Assembly (NCBI GenBank): GCA_937958105.1
Contig: CALFXJ010000011.1
Location: forward strand, 4,134-68,133
Source: an uncultured Cellvibrio sp.
GTDB lineage: Bacteria; Pseudomonadota; Gammaproteobacteria; Pseudomonadales; Cellvibrionaceae
Length of the DNA stretch: 64,000 nt
Direction: 5' to 3'
The translations under genes and the position numbers were made by a program. Below the pieces are notes generated by a model. It was not told the origin of the DNA. It saw only the letters and a program-made list of their open reading frames with translations, and did not search any database. Shown in pieces: positions 41,492-50,118 of the stretch. Position 1 is the stretch's first letter, and every line of letters starts with the position of its first letter.

Positions 41492-43006
41492 ATGCCCGAC
41501 ACCTACATCAAACGCATCCTCAATGCCCGCATTTACGATCTGGCGGTGGAAACTCCGTTGGATGAAGCGCGCCTGCTGTCCCAGCGCACCAACAACAAAG
41601 TCCTGCTCAAACGCGAGGACTTGCAGCCGGTGTTTTCGTTCAAGCTGCGCGGCGCATACAACAAACTGCTGCAACTATCGCCCGAAGAGCGCGAGCGCGG
41701 CGTCATCTGCGCATCGGCGGGCAATCATGCTCAGGGGGTCGCGCTGGGCTCGCAACACCTGGGCATTAAAGCGACCATCGTGATGCCTCGCACCACCCCG
41801 CAGATTAAGGTGGATGCTGTGCGGGCACGGGGTGCGAAGGTAGTGCTGCACGGAGATAACTATGACGAAGCCTCGGCACATGCGAAGAAACTGGTAGAAG
41901 AAAAAGGGCTGACCTATGTGCACCCGTTCGACGATCCGGACGTGATCGCCGGTCAGGGAACCATCGGCCTGGAAATCCTGCGCCAGTACCATGGCAGGAT
42001 TGATGCGATCTTTATCGCTGTCGGTGGCGGGGGCCTCTGCGCCGGTATTGCCTCTTACGTTAAGTTTGTGCGCCCCGACATCAAGATCATTGCAGTGGAG
42101 TCCGAAGAATCCGCCTGCCTGAAAACCGCACTTGAAAAGAAAAAACGCGTGATCCTTCCCACCGTCGGCATCTTCGCCGATGGTATCGCAGTGGCGCAGA
42201 TTGGCGAAGAAACCTTCCGCGTCCTGCGCAAGACCGTGGACGATGTGATCACCGTCAGCGACGACGAGATCTGCGCGGGGATCAAAGACATATTCGAAGA
42301 TACCCGCTCCATCGCTGAACCAGCCGGTGCGGTCAGCGTGGCGGGCATCAAGAAATATGTGGCCGAACACCAGCTCAGCGGCCAGACCTTCGTGGCCATC
42401 GCCTGCGGCGCCAACATGAATTTTGACCGGCTGCGCTACATCTCCGAGCGTACGGAGATTGGCGAACAGCGTGAAGCGATCCTGGCGGTCACTATCCCTG
42501 AGCGGCCGGGGGCGTACAAAGATTTCTCCAAGGCCCTGGGCAAGCGCAACATCACCGAATTCAATTATCGGTATGCGGATAACCGTGAAGCCAAGATTTT
42601 TGTGGGGGTCCAGGTCAGCAGTGGCGGCCAGGACCGTCAGGAGCTGGTCGCCGACCTCAAACAGCAGGGCTACGCGGTTGTGGACATGACGGATAACGAG
42701 CTGGCTAAACTGCACATTCGCCACATGGTGGGGGGGCACTCCGCCAGCGTTACCGACGAAGTTGTCTACCGGTTTGAATTTCCGGAGCGTCCCGGTGCAC
42801 TGCATACCTTCCTCACCCGGCTGGCGGGGCGGTGGAACATCTCCATGTTCCATTACCGTAACCATGGCTCAGCCTCGGGGAGAGTTTTTGTCGGCATGCA
42901 GGTACCCAAGGCAGATCGCAGTGAAGTGAAAAAATTCCTCAGTGAACTGGGCTATCCCTACTGGGACGAAACCAGCAACGAAGCCTATAAGTTCTTCCTC
43001 AGCTAA
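41492..43006 (+). CDS. ilvA: Threonine ammonia-lyase, biosynthetic
   Basis: The enzyme has 504 residues. It converts threonine to 2-oxobutanoate in isoleucine synthesis. PLP lysine Lys51 is in FSFKLRGAY; the tetraglycine-type phosphate loop VGGGGLCAG and SAGNHAQGVA are present. Two C-terminal ACT-like regulatory domains follow (begins REAILAVTIPERPGAYKDF and VVYRFEFPERPGALHTF), which identifies the long, isoleucine-inhibited form. I chose the ATG at 41492 as it best matches family starts; ATGs at 41447 and 41420 are in frame. Confidence 0.96.
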   Translation: MPDTYIKRILNARIYDLAVETPLDEARLLSQRTNNKVLLKREDLQPVFSFKLRGAYNKLLQLSPEERERGVICASAGNHAQGVALGSQHLGIKATIVMPRTTPQIKVDAVRARGAKVVLHGDNYDEASAHAKKLVEEKGLTYVHPFDDPDVIAGQGTIGLEILRQYHGRIDAIFIAVGGGGLCAGIASYVKFVRPDIKIIAVESEESACLKTALEKKKRVILPTVGIFADGIAVAQIGEETFRVLRKTVDDVITVSDDEICAGIKDIFEDTRSIAEPAGAVSVAGIKKYVAEHQLSGQTFVAIACGANMNFDRLRYISERTEIGEQREAILAVTIPERPGAYKDFSKALGKRNITEFNYRYADNREAKIFVGVQVSSGGQDRQELVADLKQQGYAVVDMTDNELAKLHIRHMVGGHSASVTDEVVYRFEFPERPGALHTFLTRLAGRWNISMFHYRNHGSASGRVFVGMQVPKADRSEVKKFLSELGYPYWDETSNEAYKFFLS

Positions 43007-43013
43007 CCCCGGA

Positions 43014-43045
43014 GCCGCGCCTGGTCAGGCGCGGCAATCCTGTTT
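43014..43045 (+). terminator. Rho-independent terminator of ilvA
   Basis: GCCGCGCCTG/CAGGCGCGGC stem shortly after the stop codon, followed by a modest T-rich stretch (CCTGTTTTA). Confidence 0.8.
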
Positions 43046-43190
43046 TACCTTTCTTTACCCCATCCTTGATTACGACCGGAAGCCTTTGCTGCACAGGGCT
43101 TTCCCGGTGGCAGGGTGCTCCCTGATTGTGCTTTCTGACAGGTGCCCTGGCTAAGATACTATTGGCCACGAATAAAACTCGTGTACTCTA

Positions 43191-43202
43191 GACAACGTTG
43201 TC
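43191..43202. promoter_or_regulatory. LacI-type palindrome upstream of the hexosaminidase gene
   Basis: The perfect palindrome GACAACGTTGTC with a central CG lies 119 nt before the GH20 start. Its form is that of LacI-family operators; a LacI-type GlcNAc regulator (NagR) would suit the gene. No regulator gene is adjacent. Apart from this and the ilvA terminator, the 315-nt gap 43007-43321 shows nothing. Confidence 0.6.
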
Positions 43203-43321
43203 CATTGTGGGCGATAGTTACGGCGGTGGGCAATGATTCCCACGGTCTGCATACAGACGAAACATAACGCGATTCCCGAGCAGCGCGTCGATGCTGCTCT
43301 ACATATGGCGGGAGCATAATA

Positions 43322-45892
43322 ATGAGATGGGTAGTTGTATTTCTGGCGGGTGTCCTGAGCAGTGCGGCACTGGCCCAGGGCCTGAGTCAGCGACAGCTGG
43401 CGGAGTTCGCCCAAGGGACCGAGCTGCGCTTCGGTATCCAGAGCAATTATGATGAAGGTGGGGTAAAGGCCAGGCTGACATTGAACAACCGGTCGTCGGT
43501 CAGTCTGCCCAAAGGTGCAGGTGACTGGCGAATCTATTTTCATTCCGTGCGTAAGGTGGCGGACACCAGAGTCGCCGGCCTGAAGCTCACCCACATCCAG
43601 GGCGACCTGCATGAGCTGGCGCCCACCGCTGAGTTCAGCGGGCTGGCCAGCAAAGCGAGCCTCAGCATTACCTATTCACCCTCATCACCGATGGTGAGCT
43701 ACACCGACTTTATGCCGCGGGCCTTTATCTACCGTCCCGGCCTTCAGGCGGAGACATTTGCCAACACGGACACCGAGGATATCAAGCAATTTGTTGATGC
43801 CTTCGAACGCCCCGAACAGCTGTTGCGCGCTGCAGACGATCTCTTTCCGGTAGCCACCGCCCAGTCGCGCTATCAGGCCAATCAGGCGGTCAATGGAATC
43901 TCATTCAACAGCAGTGAAGCGGCGCTGCGTATCATCCCGAAACCGCTGGATATGAAGGTGCGCAGCGGTTCCGTTACGCTTGATCAGCGGTGGCAGATTC
44001 GCTACGCCGGTCGCTTGACCAGTGAAGCCAGCTATCTCCAGGCACGCCTTAAGGAGGTGCTGGGGGTGGAGCTTGATACACAGGCGGATCATACAGCCGC
44101 CTCAGGCAAGATCATTGATCTGCAGGTTAATGCCGGCGATGCCAAAAAAAATGGTGTACCGGCCCAGCCGGAAAGTTACAGCCTCAGCATCACCGACGAC
44201 AAAATCCTCATCAATGGCAGCGACAACGCCGGGGCCTTTTATGGCATCCAGAGCCTGTTGGGACTGTTACCGGCAGCTCCTGCCAGGAGCCTTTCGCTGC
44301 CGCTGCTTACCGTCGTCGACAGTCCGCGAGCCAGCTGGCGTGGTATGCACTACGACATGGGCCGCAACTTTCACGGCAAAGAGGTCACCCTGCGTCTGAT
44401 CGAGCAGATGGCCCGTTACAAGCTCAACAAGCTGCATCTGCATCTGACGGAAGATGAAGGCTGGCGGATCGAGATTCCGGGGCTGCCGGAGCTGACGGAA
44501 ATCGGCGCCTATCGCTGTTTTGACCCGGATGAGCAACGGTGTCTGCTGACCCAGCTGGGCACCGGGCCATCCAGAAACGGTTCCGGCAATGGCTACTACA
44601 CCACTGAAGACTTTATCGAGATTCTCCAGTTTGCAGCGGCCCGCCATATCGAAGTGATCCCGGAGATCGACATGCCCGGTCACGCCCGCGCAGCGGTCAA
44701 GGCAATGGAGGCACGCTACCGGAAATTGCTGGCCGCTGAGCGCAGGCCTGAGGCCGAACAGTATCTGCTGTCCGATCCGGATGACAAATCCAAGTACATC
44801 ACGGTGCAGAACTATACGGACAATTCCATCAACGTCTGCCTGCCGTCCACTTACAACTTTGTCGATAAGATTATTTATGAACTGCAGCAGATGTATCGCA
44901 AGGCCGGCCTGAAGCTGGAAACCTTCCATATGGGGGGAGATGAGGTCGGGGCTGGTTCCTGGACGGCATCGCCAGCCTGTGAAGCACTCTTCGCCAGTGA
45001 AGCGGGTGTCTCCGGCGTCGCTGATCTCAAACCTTATTTTGTGAGTCGTGTGGCGGCCCTGAGCAACCAGCGCGGCCTGGCGCTGGCAGGCTGGGAAGAC
45101 GGCCTGATGTACGACCCGACCAATACCTTCAACCGGGCGCAGTTCAATAACAAGCGAGTCATGGCCAACGCCTGGGACAATATCTGGGAATGGGGTGTGG
45201 CGGACCGCGCGTACCGGCTGGCCAACGCGGGCTATGAAGTCATCATGTCCCATGCCACGCACCTCTATTTTGACCATCCTTACGAGGTTCATCCGGAGGA
45301 GCGCGGATATTACTGGGCCGCGCGTTACACGGATACCGCCAAGGTTTTCGGCTACATGCCCGACAATCTCTACGCTAACGCGGACACCACCCGGGCCGGT
45401 GCCCGGATCGAAAACCTTGAGGCCATGGTCGGGCGCGAATTACCCGCGCTGAAAAAGCCGGAAAATATTCTCGGCATACAGGGGCAGGTGTGGACCGAAA
45501 CCATCCGCACTGCTGATCAGCTTGAGGTGATGATCTACCCTCGCCTGGTAGCCCTTGCCGAAAGAGCCTGGCACAAGGCCCCATGGGAAGGTGATAAGCC
45601 GGATCTGACTCAACGCCAGCAGGAGTGGGCCAGATTTGCTCAGGCGCTGACCCTGAAAGAGCTGCCGAGGATGATTGCAGCAGGAGTCAAACTCCATCTG
45701 CCACCACCCGGAGCCATCAAAAAAGATGGTTTGCTCCACGCCAACACGGCATTTCCCGGACTGCGTATCGAATACAGCCTCGATCAGGGTAAGAGCTGGA
45801 AGGTCTACGAAAAACCCGTGGCCGTTTCCTCGGACAAGATCCTGTTGCGGTCGCGCAGCCAGAACATTGTCAGTCGTACCGCATCGCTGTAA
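43322..45892 (+). CDS. GH20 beta-N-acetylhexosaminidase (chitobiase type)
   Basis: The enzyme has 856 residues and a signal peptide ending SSAALAQ (19). Next come an N-terminal carbohydrate-binding-like CHB_HEX domain (to about 170), a GH20b alpha/beta domain (about 195-335) and the GH20 barrel starting RASWRGMHYDMGRNFHGKE. The catalytic pair Asp540-Glu541 sits in HMGGDEVG. A C-terminal Ig-like CHB_HEX_C domain closes it. It removes terminal GlcNAc from chitobiose and related oligomers in the periplasm. It stands alone with its own palindrome and terminator, away from the glucan locus. The start has no strong ribosome site but the signal peptide fixes it. Confidence 0.95.
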   Translation: MRWVVVFLAGVLSSAALAQGLSQRQLAEFAQGTELRFGIQSNYDEGGVKARLTLNNRSSVSLPKGAGDWRIYFHSVRKVADTRVAGLKLTHIQGDLHELAPTAEFSGLASKASLSITYSPSSPMVSYTDFMPRAFIYRPGLQAETFANTDTEDIKQFVDAFERPEQLLRAADDLFPVATAQSRYQANQAVNGISFNSSEAALRIIPKPLDMKVRSGSVTLDQRWQIRYAGRLTSEASYLQARLKEVLGVELDTQADHTAASGKIIDLQVNAGDAKKNGVPAQPESYSLSITDDKILINGSDNAGAFYGIQSLLGLLPAAPARSLSLPLLTVVDSPRASWRGMHYDMGRNFHGKEVTLRLIEQMARYKLNKLHLHLTEDEGWRIEIPGLPELTEIGAYRCFDPDEQRCLLTQLGTGPSRNGSGNGYYTTEDFIEILQFAAARHIEVIPEIDMPGHARAAVKAMEARYRKLLAAERRPEAEQYLLSDPDDKSKYITVQNYTDNSINVCLPSTYNFVDKIIYELQQMYRKAGLKLETFHMGGDEVGAGSWTASPACEALFASEAGVSGVADLKPYFVSRVAALSNQRGLALAGWEDGLMYDPTNTFNRAQFNNKRVMANAWDNIWEWGVADRAYRLANAGYEVIMSHATHLYFDHPYEVHPEERGYYWAARYTDTAKVFGYMPDNLYANADTTRAGARIENLEAMVGRELPALKKPENILGIQGQVWTETIRTADQLEVMIYPRLVALAERAWHKAPWEGDKPDLTQRQQEWARFAQALTLKELPRMIAAGVKLHLPPPGAIKKDGLLHANTAFPGLRIEYSLDQGKSWKVYEKPVAVSSDKILLRSRSQNIVSRTASL

Positions 45893-45918
45893 ATCCTCAC
45901 CCGCTCTTCTTTTTCGAG

Positions 45919-45948
45919 AAAGCCAGGCAGAAATGCCTGGCTTTTTTG
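45919..45948 (+). terminator. Rho-independent terminator of the GH20 gene
   Basis: AAGCCAGGCAGAAATGCCTGGCTT followed by TTTT, 27 nt after the stop codon. Confidence 0.93.
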
Positions 45949-45995
45949 TTTTTCTCCTGGATTCAGTGTGGAGCGTTGCACAATTTAAAAAAATT

Positions 45996-46223
45996 ATGGA
46001 ATTTTTTTACATAAAAACTGTTGTTAGCTGGACCCTGTGTCTATGCTTAATATCCATCCTCGCATCTCACGCGAGAGTGGCGATGTCAGTGACGCGGGCA
46101 GCAAGGTGTGGGGACGCAAATAAAAAGTCTTTTTTTTGCGTGAGTATGGATGCGCAGCATGGAGCTGAGTCAGTCCGCTGTAAACCTGTCTCACAGGATT
46201 TACCGCTTGGTCGTCAAGTCTAA
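45996..46223 (+). CDS. Possible small Cys-rich membrane or secreted peptide
   Basis: A 75-codon frame begins at an ATG in an AT-rich stretch. It has one hydrophobic segment (WTLCLCLISILASHA) and five cysteines. There is no ribosome site, and I do not recognise it. It may be an artefact of a 571-nt stretch (45893-46463) that otherwise holds only the GH20 terminator and the next short frame. Confidence 0.2.
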   Translation: MEFFYIKTVVSWTLCLCLISILASHARVAMSVTRAARCGDANKKSFFCVSMDAQHGAESVRCKPVSQDLPLGRQV

Positions 46224-46262
46224 GTCTTGCCGTGAAAAAACTTTTTATTGATATCTCAAACT

Positions 46263-46394
46263 ATGAAAATCGATATTGTCAGTGGAGTCGTTCTTATCTT
46301 TTGTGTAGGTGTGTTTGCGAGTGCGTTGGCGTCGTCCGACCTGTTCAGGTCTTCTGATGCTCCGCCGGCAGTTACGGCACAAGTCAAAGAATAA
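46263..46394 (+). CDS. Possible 43-residue peptide with an N-terminal hydrophobic segment
   Basis: The frame reads MKIDIVSGVVLIFCVGVFAS and ends in a polar tail of about 20 residues; it looks like a signal or single-span small protein. No good ribosome site is seen. It ends 69 nt before the convergent fau gene. Support is weak. Confidence 0.3.
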   Translation: MKIDIVSGVVLIFCVGVFASALASSDLFRSSDAPPAVTAQVKE

Positions 46395-46463
46395 ACCGCC
46401 GGTCCTGTCTTTTCCCGGAATTTACATGTCCGCTGTGTGGCTAACGGGCAGGAGTCCTGGTGC

Positions 46464-47069
46464 TCAGGCGTTACCGCAGAGAATCATCTCCCGGTCTGTG
46501 GCAATACCATAAAGGGGGACATCCCAGCTTGCTGTTTCCAGCTGATCCACTTCCTGGCAGGCGTGTGCCAGACCAAACAGATAGGGTTTTCCCTTGCTTT
46601 TCTGCTGTTTGAAGGCAAAGGTGTAGTCGTAGAAACCCGCACCCATCCCCAGCCGCGCTCCGCTGCGGTCAAATCCCACCAGAGGCAACAGCACCATATC
46701 CAGCAGATGCGCCGGCAGGCGATGATTCTGGAAGGGGTCCGGCTCCGCTATTCCAAAACGGTTCGGTTTGAGCGGTATGTCCGGGTCAAAGCGGACAAAC
46801 CACAACTGATTTGTTTTATCCGGTCGCAATACGGGCAGGTAACACGTCTTGTTCATCTTCCACAGCTGCCGGGCCACCGGTGCCGGATCAATCTCGCCAT
46901 CCGCCGCTATATAAAGCGCAACGTGCTGGCTGCGCATGAACAGGGGCTGTTTCATGAGCTGGCGAAGCAGGCCAGCTGAAGCCTGTTGCTGCTGCAGGGG
47001 AGAAAGCGCCTGGCGACGGGCACGGAGCTGCTTACGTAATTCGGCACGGGAGGGAGAAGGAAGGGTCAT
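46464..47069 (-). CDS. fau: 5-formyltetrahydrofolate cyclo-ligase
   Basis: The enzyme has 201 residues and converts 5-formyltetrahydrofolate to 5,10-methenyltetrahydrofolate with ATP. Seen: an N-terminal RKQLRARRQALSP helix, VALYIAADGEIDP, and the C-terminal signature MVLLPLVGFDRSGARLGMGAGFYDYTF. The ATG at 47069 has AAGG upstream; the longer frame runs into the 6S RNA gene. It follows zapA and 6S RNA, the classic gammaproteobacterial order. Confidence 0.94.
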   Translation of the reverse strand: MTLPSPSRAELRKQLRARRQALSPLQQQQASAGLLRQLMKQPLFMRSQHVALYIAADGEIDPAPVARQLWKMNKTCYLPVLRPDKTNQLWFVRFDPDIPLKPNRFGIAEPDPFQNHRLPAHLLDMVLLPLVGFDRSGARLGMGAGFYDYTFAFKQQKSKGKPYLFGLAHACQEVDQLETASWDVPLYGIATDREMILCGNA

Positions 47070-47110
47070 CGGCGGCCTTGTCGGAGGAGATAACGCAGAT
47101 GTAGAGAAAG

Positions 47111-47285
47111 ATGCCCCGGAAATGCCGCTACCAAGCTGGCCTTGAACCCAATGGTTCAAGGTGGCGATACCTGTGGTTCATTAGGCTTTCCGTCAAGCGG
47201 ACATGCACACCGAACACAACGAGATATTGCCGGTTACACACTTATCGGCTCAAGGACATGTCGGTTGGCAAACATCCCAGGGCAG
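47111..47285 (-). ncRNA. ssrS: 6S RNA
   Basis: Between zapA and fau, the minus strand contains segments nearly identical to E. coli 6S RNA: CTTGAGCCGATAAG in the 5' half, and CACCTTGAACCATTGGG followed by TTCAAGG in the 3' half. The two ends (GCCCTGGGATGTTTGCC near 47284, and GGCATTTCCGGGGC near 47113) can pair to form the closing stem, leaving the large bubble that binds RNA polymerase. A TATAAT box lies at 47291-47296, just upstream. 6S RNA sequesters sigma-70 RNA polymerase in stationary phase. End positions are estimates within about 5 nt. Confidence 0.92.
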
Positions 47286-47394
47286 AGGCGATTATAACCC
47301 GGGACCCCGGGCTGATCGCAAATACATTTATGAATGAGGTTGATGGGTCCTGGTAAGGAAAAGCAATGGAACTTTTTGAAAAATCAGGGAAAAA

Positions 47395-47688
47395 TCAGCT
47401 GAGACTGTTGAGTGTGCGCTCGATCTTGTCGCTGAGGCGCTGCAGATCGGCCTTGTCGGTGGAGGAGGTGGCGCCGCCGGCGCGTGCCTGGAGAAGTTCG
47501 TGGCTCAGGTTGAGAGCCGCCATGACGGCAATGCGTTCGAGACCGATGACGGCCCCGGTGTTTCTGATGGCTTTCATCCGCTCATCCAGCATCTGTGCGG
47601 ATTGCTGCAATGCCTGACGTTCTTCGCGCGGACAGGCAACCTGGTATTCCTTGTCGAGGATCTTCACAAAAACGGTTTCGTTGCTCAC
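47395..47688 (-). CDS. zapA: Cell division protein ZapA
   Basis: The 97-residue protein has the ZapA pattern: VFVKILDKEYQVACPREERQALQQSAQMLDERMKAIRN followed by a helix (IGLERIAVMAALNLSHELL) and a C-terminal coiled coil. It stabilises FtsZ filaments at midcell. It lies directly upstream of the 6S RNA gene and downstream of a ZapB-like small coiled-coil gene. Confidence 0.95.
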   Translation of the reverse strand: MSNETVFVKILDKEYQVACPREERQALQQSAQMLDERMKAIRNTGAVIGLERIAVMAALNLSHELLQARAGGATSSTDKADLQRLSDKIERTLNSLS

Positions 47689-47718
47689 TCAGTAAATTCT
47701 CCGCTCGTTACGTACCGC

Positions 47719-47925
47719 TTATTCAGTATCCAGGCTTTTAAGGTGGGCGATCATGGCTTCAACCCGGCTGCGGGCCAGTTCATTCTTTTCAATCAGCCGC
47801 TCACGCTCGCGCTGCCATTCGCTTTCGCGCGCTTTCAACTGGGCATTTTCCTGTTGCAGCCGGTTGCACAACAGAATCAGGCGATCCAGTTTGGTTTCCA
47901 GTGAGAGTAGAAGATCGTCAGACAT
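47719..47925 (-). CDS. TIGR02449-type small coiled-coil protein (ZapB-like)
   Basis: This 68-residue protein is almost entirely coiled coil (LETKLDRLILLCNRLQQENAQLKARESEWQRERERLIEKNELARSRVEAMIAHLKSL). It sits 30 nt upstream of zapA in the same direction, as this family does in many Gammaproteobacteria, and is probably a cell-division accessory factor. Confidence 0.88.
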   Translation of the reverse strand: MSDDLLLSLETKLDRLILLCNRLQQENAQLKARESEWQRERERLIEKNELARSRVEAMIAHLKSLDTE

Positions 47926-48164
47926 GGTTTAGTGGCCAATAATGATGCAGCAGCTACTATATTGCGCCCTCTGCAGGTGGTCAATGATTGCGCGCCGGTT
48001 ATTCGGACTAATTCAAGTAGTTTCGAGAAGATGGTGTTAACGTATGAATAACAGAATAGTTTTTCATTTCCTTCAGCGTCTGTTGAGGGGCGCACCCAAG
48101 AAGTCTCCCCCCGGTCCTTAGATGAATCGTGATAGCATTTGGCGATTGTTCAAGAGAGTGTGTC

Positions 48165-48743
48165 ATGACTGATTTATCCCCTTCGCGTTTTGATGATTTA
48201 TGCAACCTGCTGCTGCCCCTGGGCTCCCTCAACAGCCCGGCGGAATTGCATGGACTGCTGTGTGGCAAGCTGTGCGGCGGTGAAACCCTGAGCGAAACCC
48301 GCTGGCTGCTGGACGCGGTTGAATTTCTCGATTTCACCCAGGCGCCGGACACCGCTGTGCGCGATGCACTGAGTGGTCTCTATCAGGAGGCGCTGGCGCA
48401 GTTGCGTGGTGAAGCCTTTGAGCTGGCGTTGATACTGCCTGATGACGACAGTGATATCGGACAGCGCCTTACAGCGCTGGGCCAATGGTGCTACGGCTTC
48501 CTGACCGGCTTCGGCAGTGTGACCAACGGCGGGCAGCGGGAGATCTCCGAGGAATCTGAAGAGACACTGCGTGACCTGGCCTCCATTGCCCAGATCGACG
48601 TGGAGGTGGAAGATGATGAAGAGAGCGAAGCGGACTACATGGAGTTGACGGAATACATCCGTATGGCTGCCTCTTCGCTGTATCTGGAATTTGCTCCTCC
48701 CGCAATGGATGCTGCTGAACAACAACCGCCTACGCTTCATTGA
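48165..48743 (+). CDS. ygfB: UPF0149 family protein YgfB
   Basis: The protein has 192 residues. UPF0149 hallmarks are SPAELHGLLCGKLCGG near residue 26, LLPDDDSDIGQRLTALGQWCYGFLTGFG, and the acidic C-terminal EDDEESEADYMELTEYIRMAASSLY. The start ATG at 48165 has AGAGAG upstream. It heads the group ygfB-pepP-ubiH-ubiI. In Pseudomonas aeruginosa its relative influences antibiotic resistance genes; a role here is unknown. Confidence 0.93.
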   Translation: MTDLSPSRFDDLCNLLLPLGSLNSPAELHGLLCGKLCGGETLSETRWLLDAVEFLDFTQAPDTAVRDALSGLYQEALAQLRGEAFELALILPDDDSDIGQRLTALGQWCYGFLTGFGSVTNGGQREISEESEETLRDLASIAQIDVEVEDDEESEADYMELTEYIRMAASSLYLEFAPPAMDAAEQQPPTLH

Positions 48744-48765
48744 ATCCCGTGAGATTGTCGTCGCT

Positions 48766-50079
48766 ATGAGAATCACCAGGCAGGAATTCGCACGTCGCCG
48801 CAAGGCTTTGATGGCCTTGATGGAACCCAACAGCATCGCCATCGTGGCGGCCGCCCCGGAAAAACCGCGCAGCCGCGATACCGATTATCCCTACCGGCAG
48901 GACAGTGACCTGTTTTATCTCTCGGGTTTCCCCGAGCCACAGGCGGTGCTGGTATTGATTCCCGGCCGTCCCCACGGTGAATTCGTGCTGTTTGTGCGCG
49001 AACGGGATCGGGAGCGGGAAATCTGGGACGGTTATCGAGCCGGTCCGGAAGGTGCGTGCAACGAATATGAAGCGGACGATGCGTTTCCCATCGACGATAT
49101 TGACGACATCCTGCCGGGCCTGATCGAAGGGCGCGAGCGCGTCTACTACGCCATGGGCAAAGACAGTGAATTTGATAAACAGGTGATGGACTGGGTAAAC
49201 ACCATCCGCGCCAAGGTGCGCTCCGGCGCAACGCCTCCCGGTGAGTTCCTCGATCTGAGTCACTTCCTGCACGACATGCGCCTGTTCAAGAGCGCAGCGG
49301 AACTGCGGGTAATGCGCGAGGCCGGTGAGATCTCGGCCCGCGCGCATGTGCGAGCCATGAAATTATGCAAACCGGGGCTTATGGAATATCAGCTGGAGGC
49401 GGAGATCCTTCACGAATTTGGTATGAGCGGCGCGCGTGCGCCAGCGTACAACAGCATCGTCGGCGGCGGTAAGAACGGCTGCATCCTCCATTACATAGAG
49501 AACAGCGCACCGTTGAGGAGCGGGGATCTCGTGCTGATCGACGCCGGTTGCGAGCTGGAAAACTACGCCGCTGACATTACCCGTACCTTCCCGGTCAATG
49601 GCAAATTCTCTCCCGAGCAGAAAGCGTTATATGAGATTGTTCTGCGCGCCCAGGAGGCTGCAATCGCTACGATAAAACCCGGCAGCCACTGGAATGATCC
49701 GCACAATGCCACGGTGCAGGTGATCACTGAGGGGCTGGTCGACCTCGGGCTGCTGGAGGGCAAGGTGGAAGACCTGATCGCCAGTGAAGCCTATAAAGAG
49801 TTTTACATGCACCGCGCTGGCCACTGGCTGGGGATGGATGTACACGACGTTGGTGACTATAAAGTCGGCGGCGAATGGCGCGTCCTTGAGCCGGGTATGG
49901 TGATGACGGTTGAGCCGGGCATCTACGTTGCGCCTGATAATGAACGGGTGGCAAAAAAATGGCGTGGCATCGGCATCCGTATTGAAGATGATGTGGCAGT
50001 CACCAAAGATGGCTGCGAGATTTTTACCAGCGGCGTGCCCAAACGCGTCGATGATATAGAAGCTCTGATGGCGGGCTGA
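48766..50079 (+). CDS. pepP: Xaa-Pro aminopeptidase (aminopeptidase P)
   Basis: The 437-residue cytosolic metallopeptidase releases N-terminal residues before proline. It has an N-terminal AMP_N domain (DTDYPYRQDSDLFYLSGFPEP), then the pita-bread domain with metal ligands in LIDAGCELENYAADITRTFP (two Asp), HRAGHWLGMDVHD (His), MTVEPGIYV (Glu) and RIEDDVAV (Glu). The ATG at 48766 matches the usual start and lies 22 nt after ygfB. Confidence 0.96.
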   Translation: MRITRQEFARRRKALMALMEPNSIAIVAAAPEKPRSRDTDYPYRQDSDLFYLSGFPEPQAVLVLIPGRPHGEFVLFVRERDREREIWDGYRAGPEGACNEYEADDAFPIDDIDDILPGLIEGRERVYYAMGKDSEFDKQVMDWVNTIRAKVRSGATPPGEFLDLSHFLHDMRLFKSAAELRVMREAGEISARAHVRAMKLCKPGLMEYQLEAEILHEFGMSGARAPAYNSIVGGGKNGCILHYIENSAPLRSGDLVLIDAGCELENYAADITRTFPVNGKFSPEQKALYEIVLRAQEAAIATIKPGSHWNDPHNATVQVITEGLVDLGLLEGKVEDLIASEAYKEFYMHRAGHWLGMDVHDVGDYKVGGEWRVLEPGMVMTVEPGIYVAPDNERVAKKWRGIGIRIEDDVAVTKDGCEIFTSGVPKRVDDIEALMAG

Positions 50080-50118
50080 CGTGGCCCGCTGTACCGCTAC
50101 CCTTACCAGCTGTTATCC

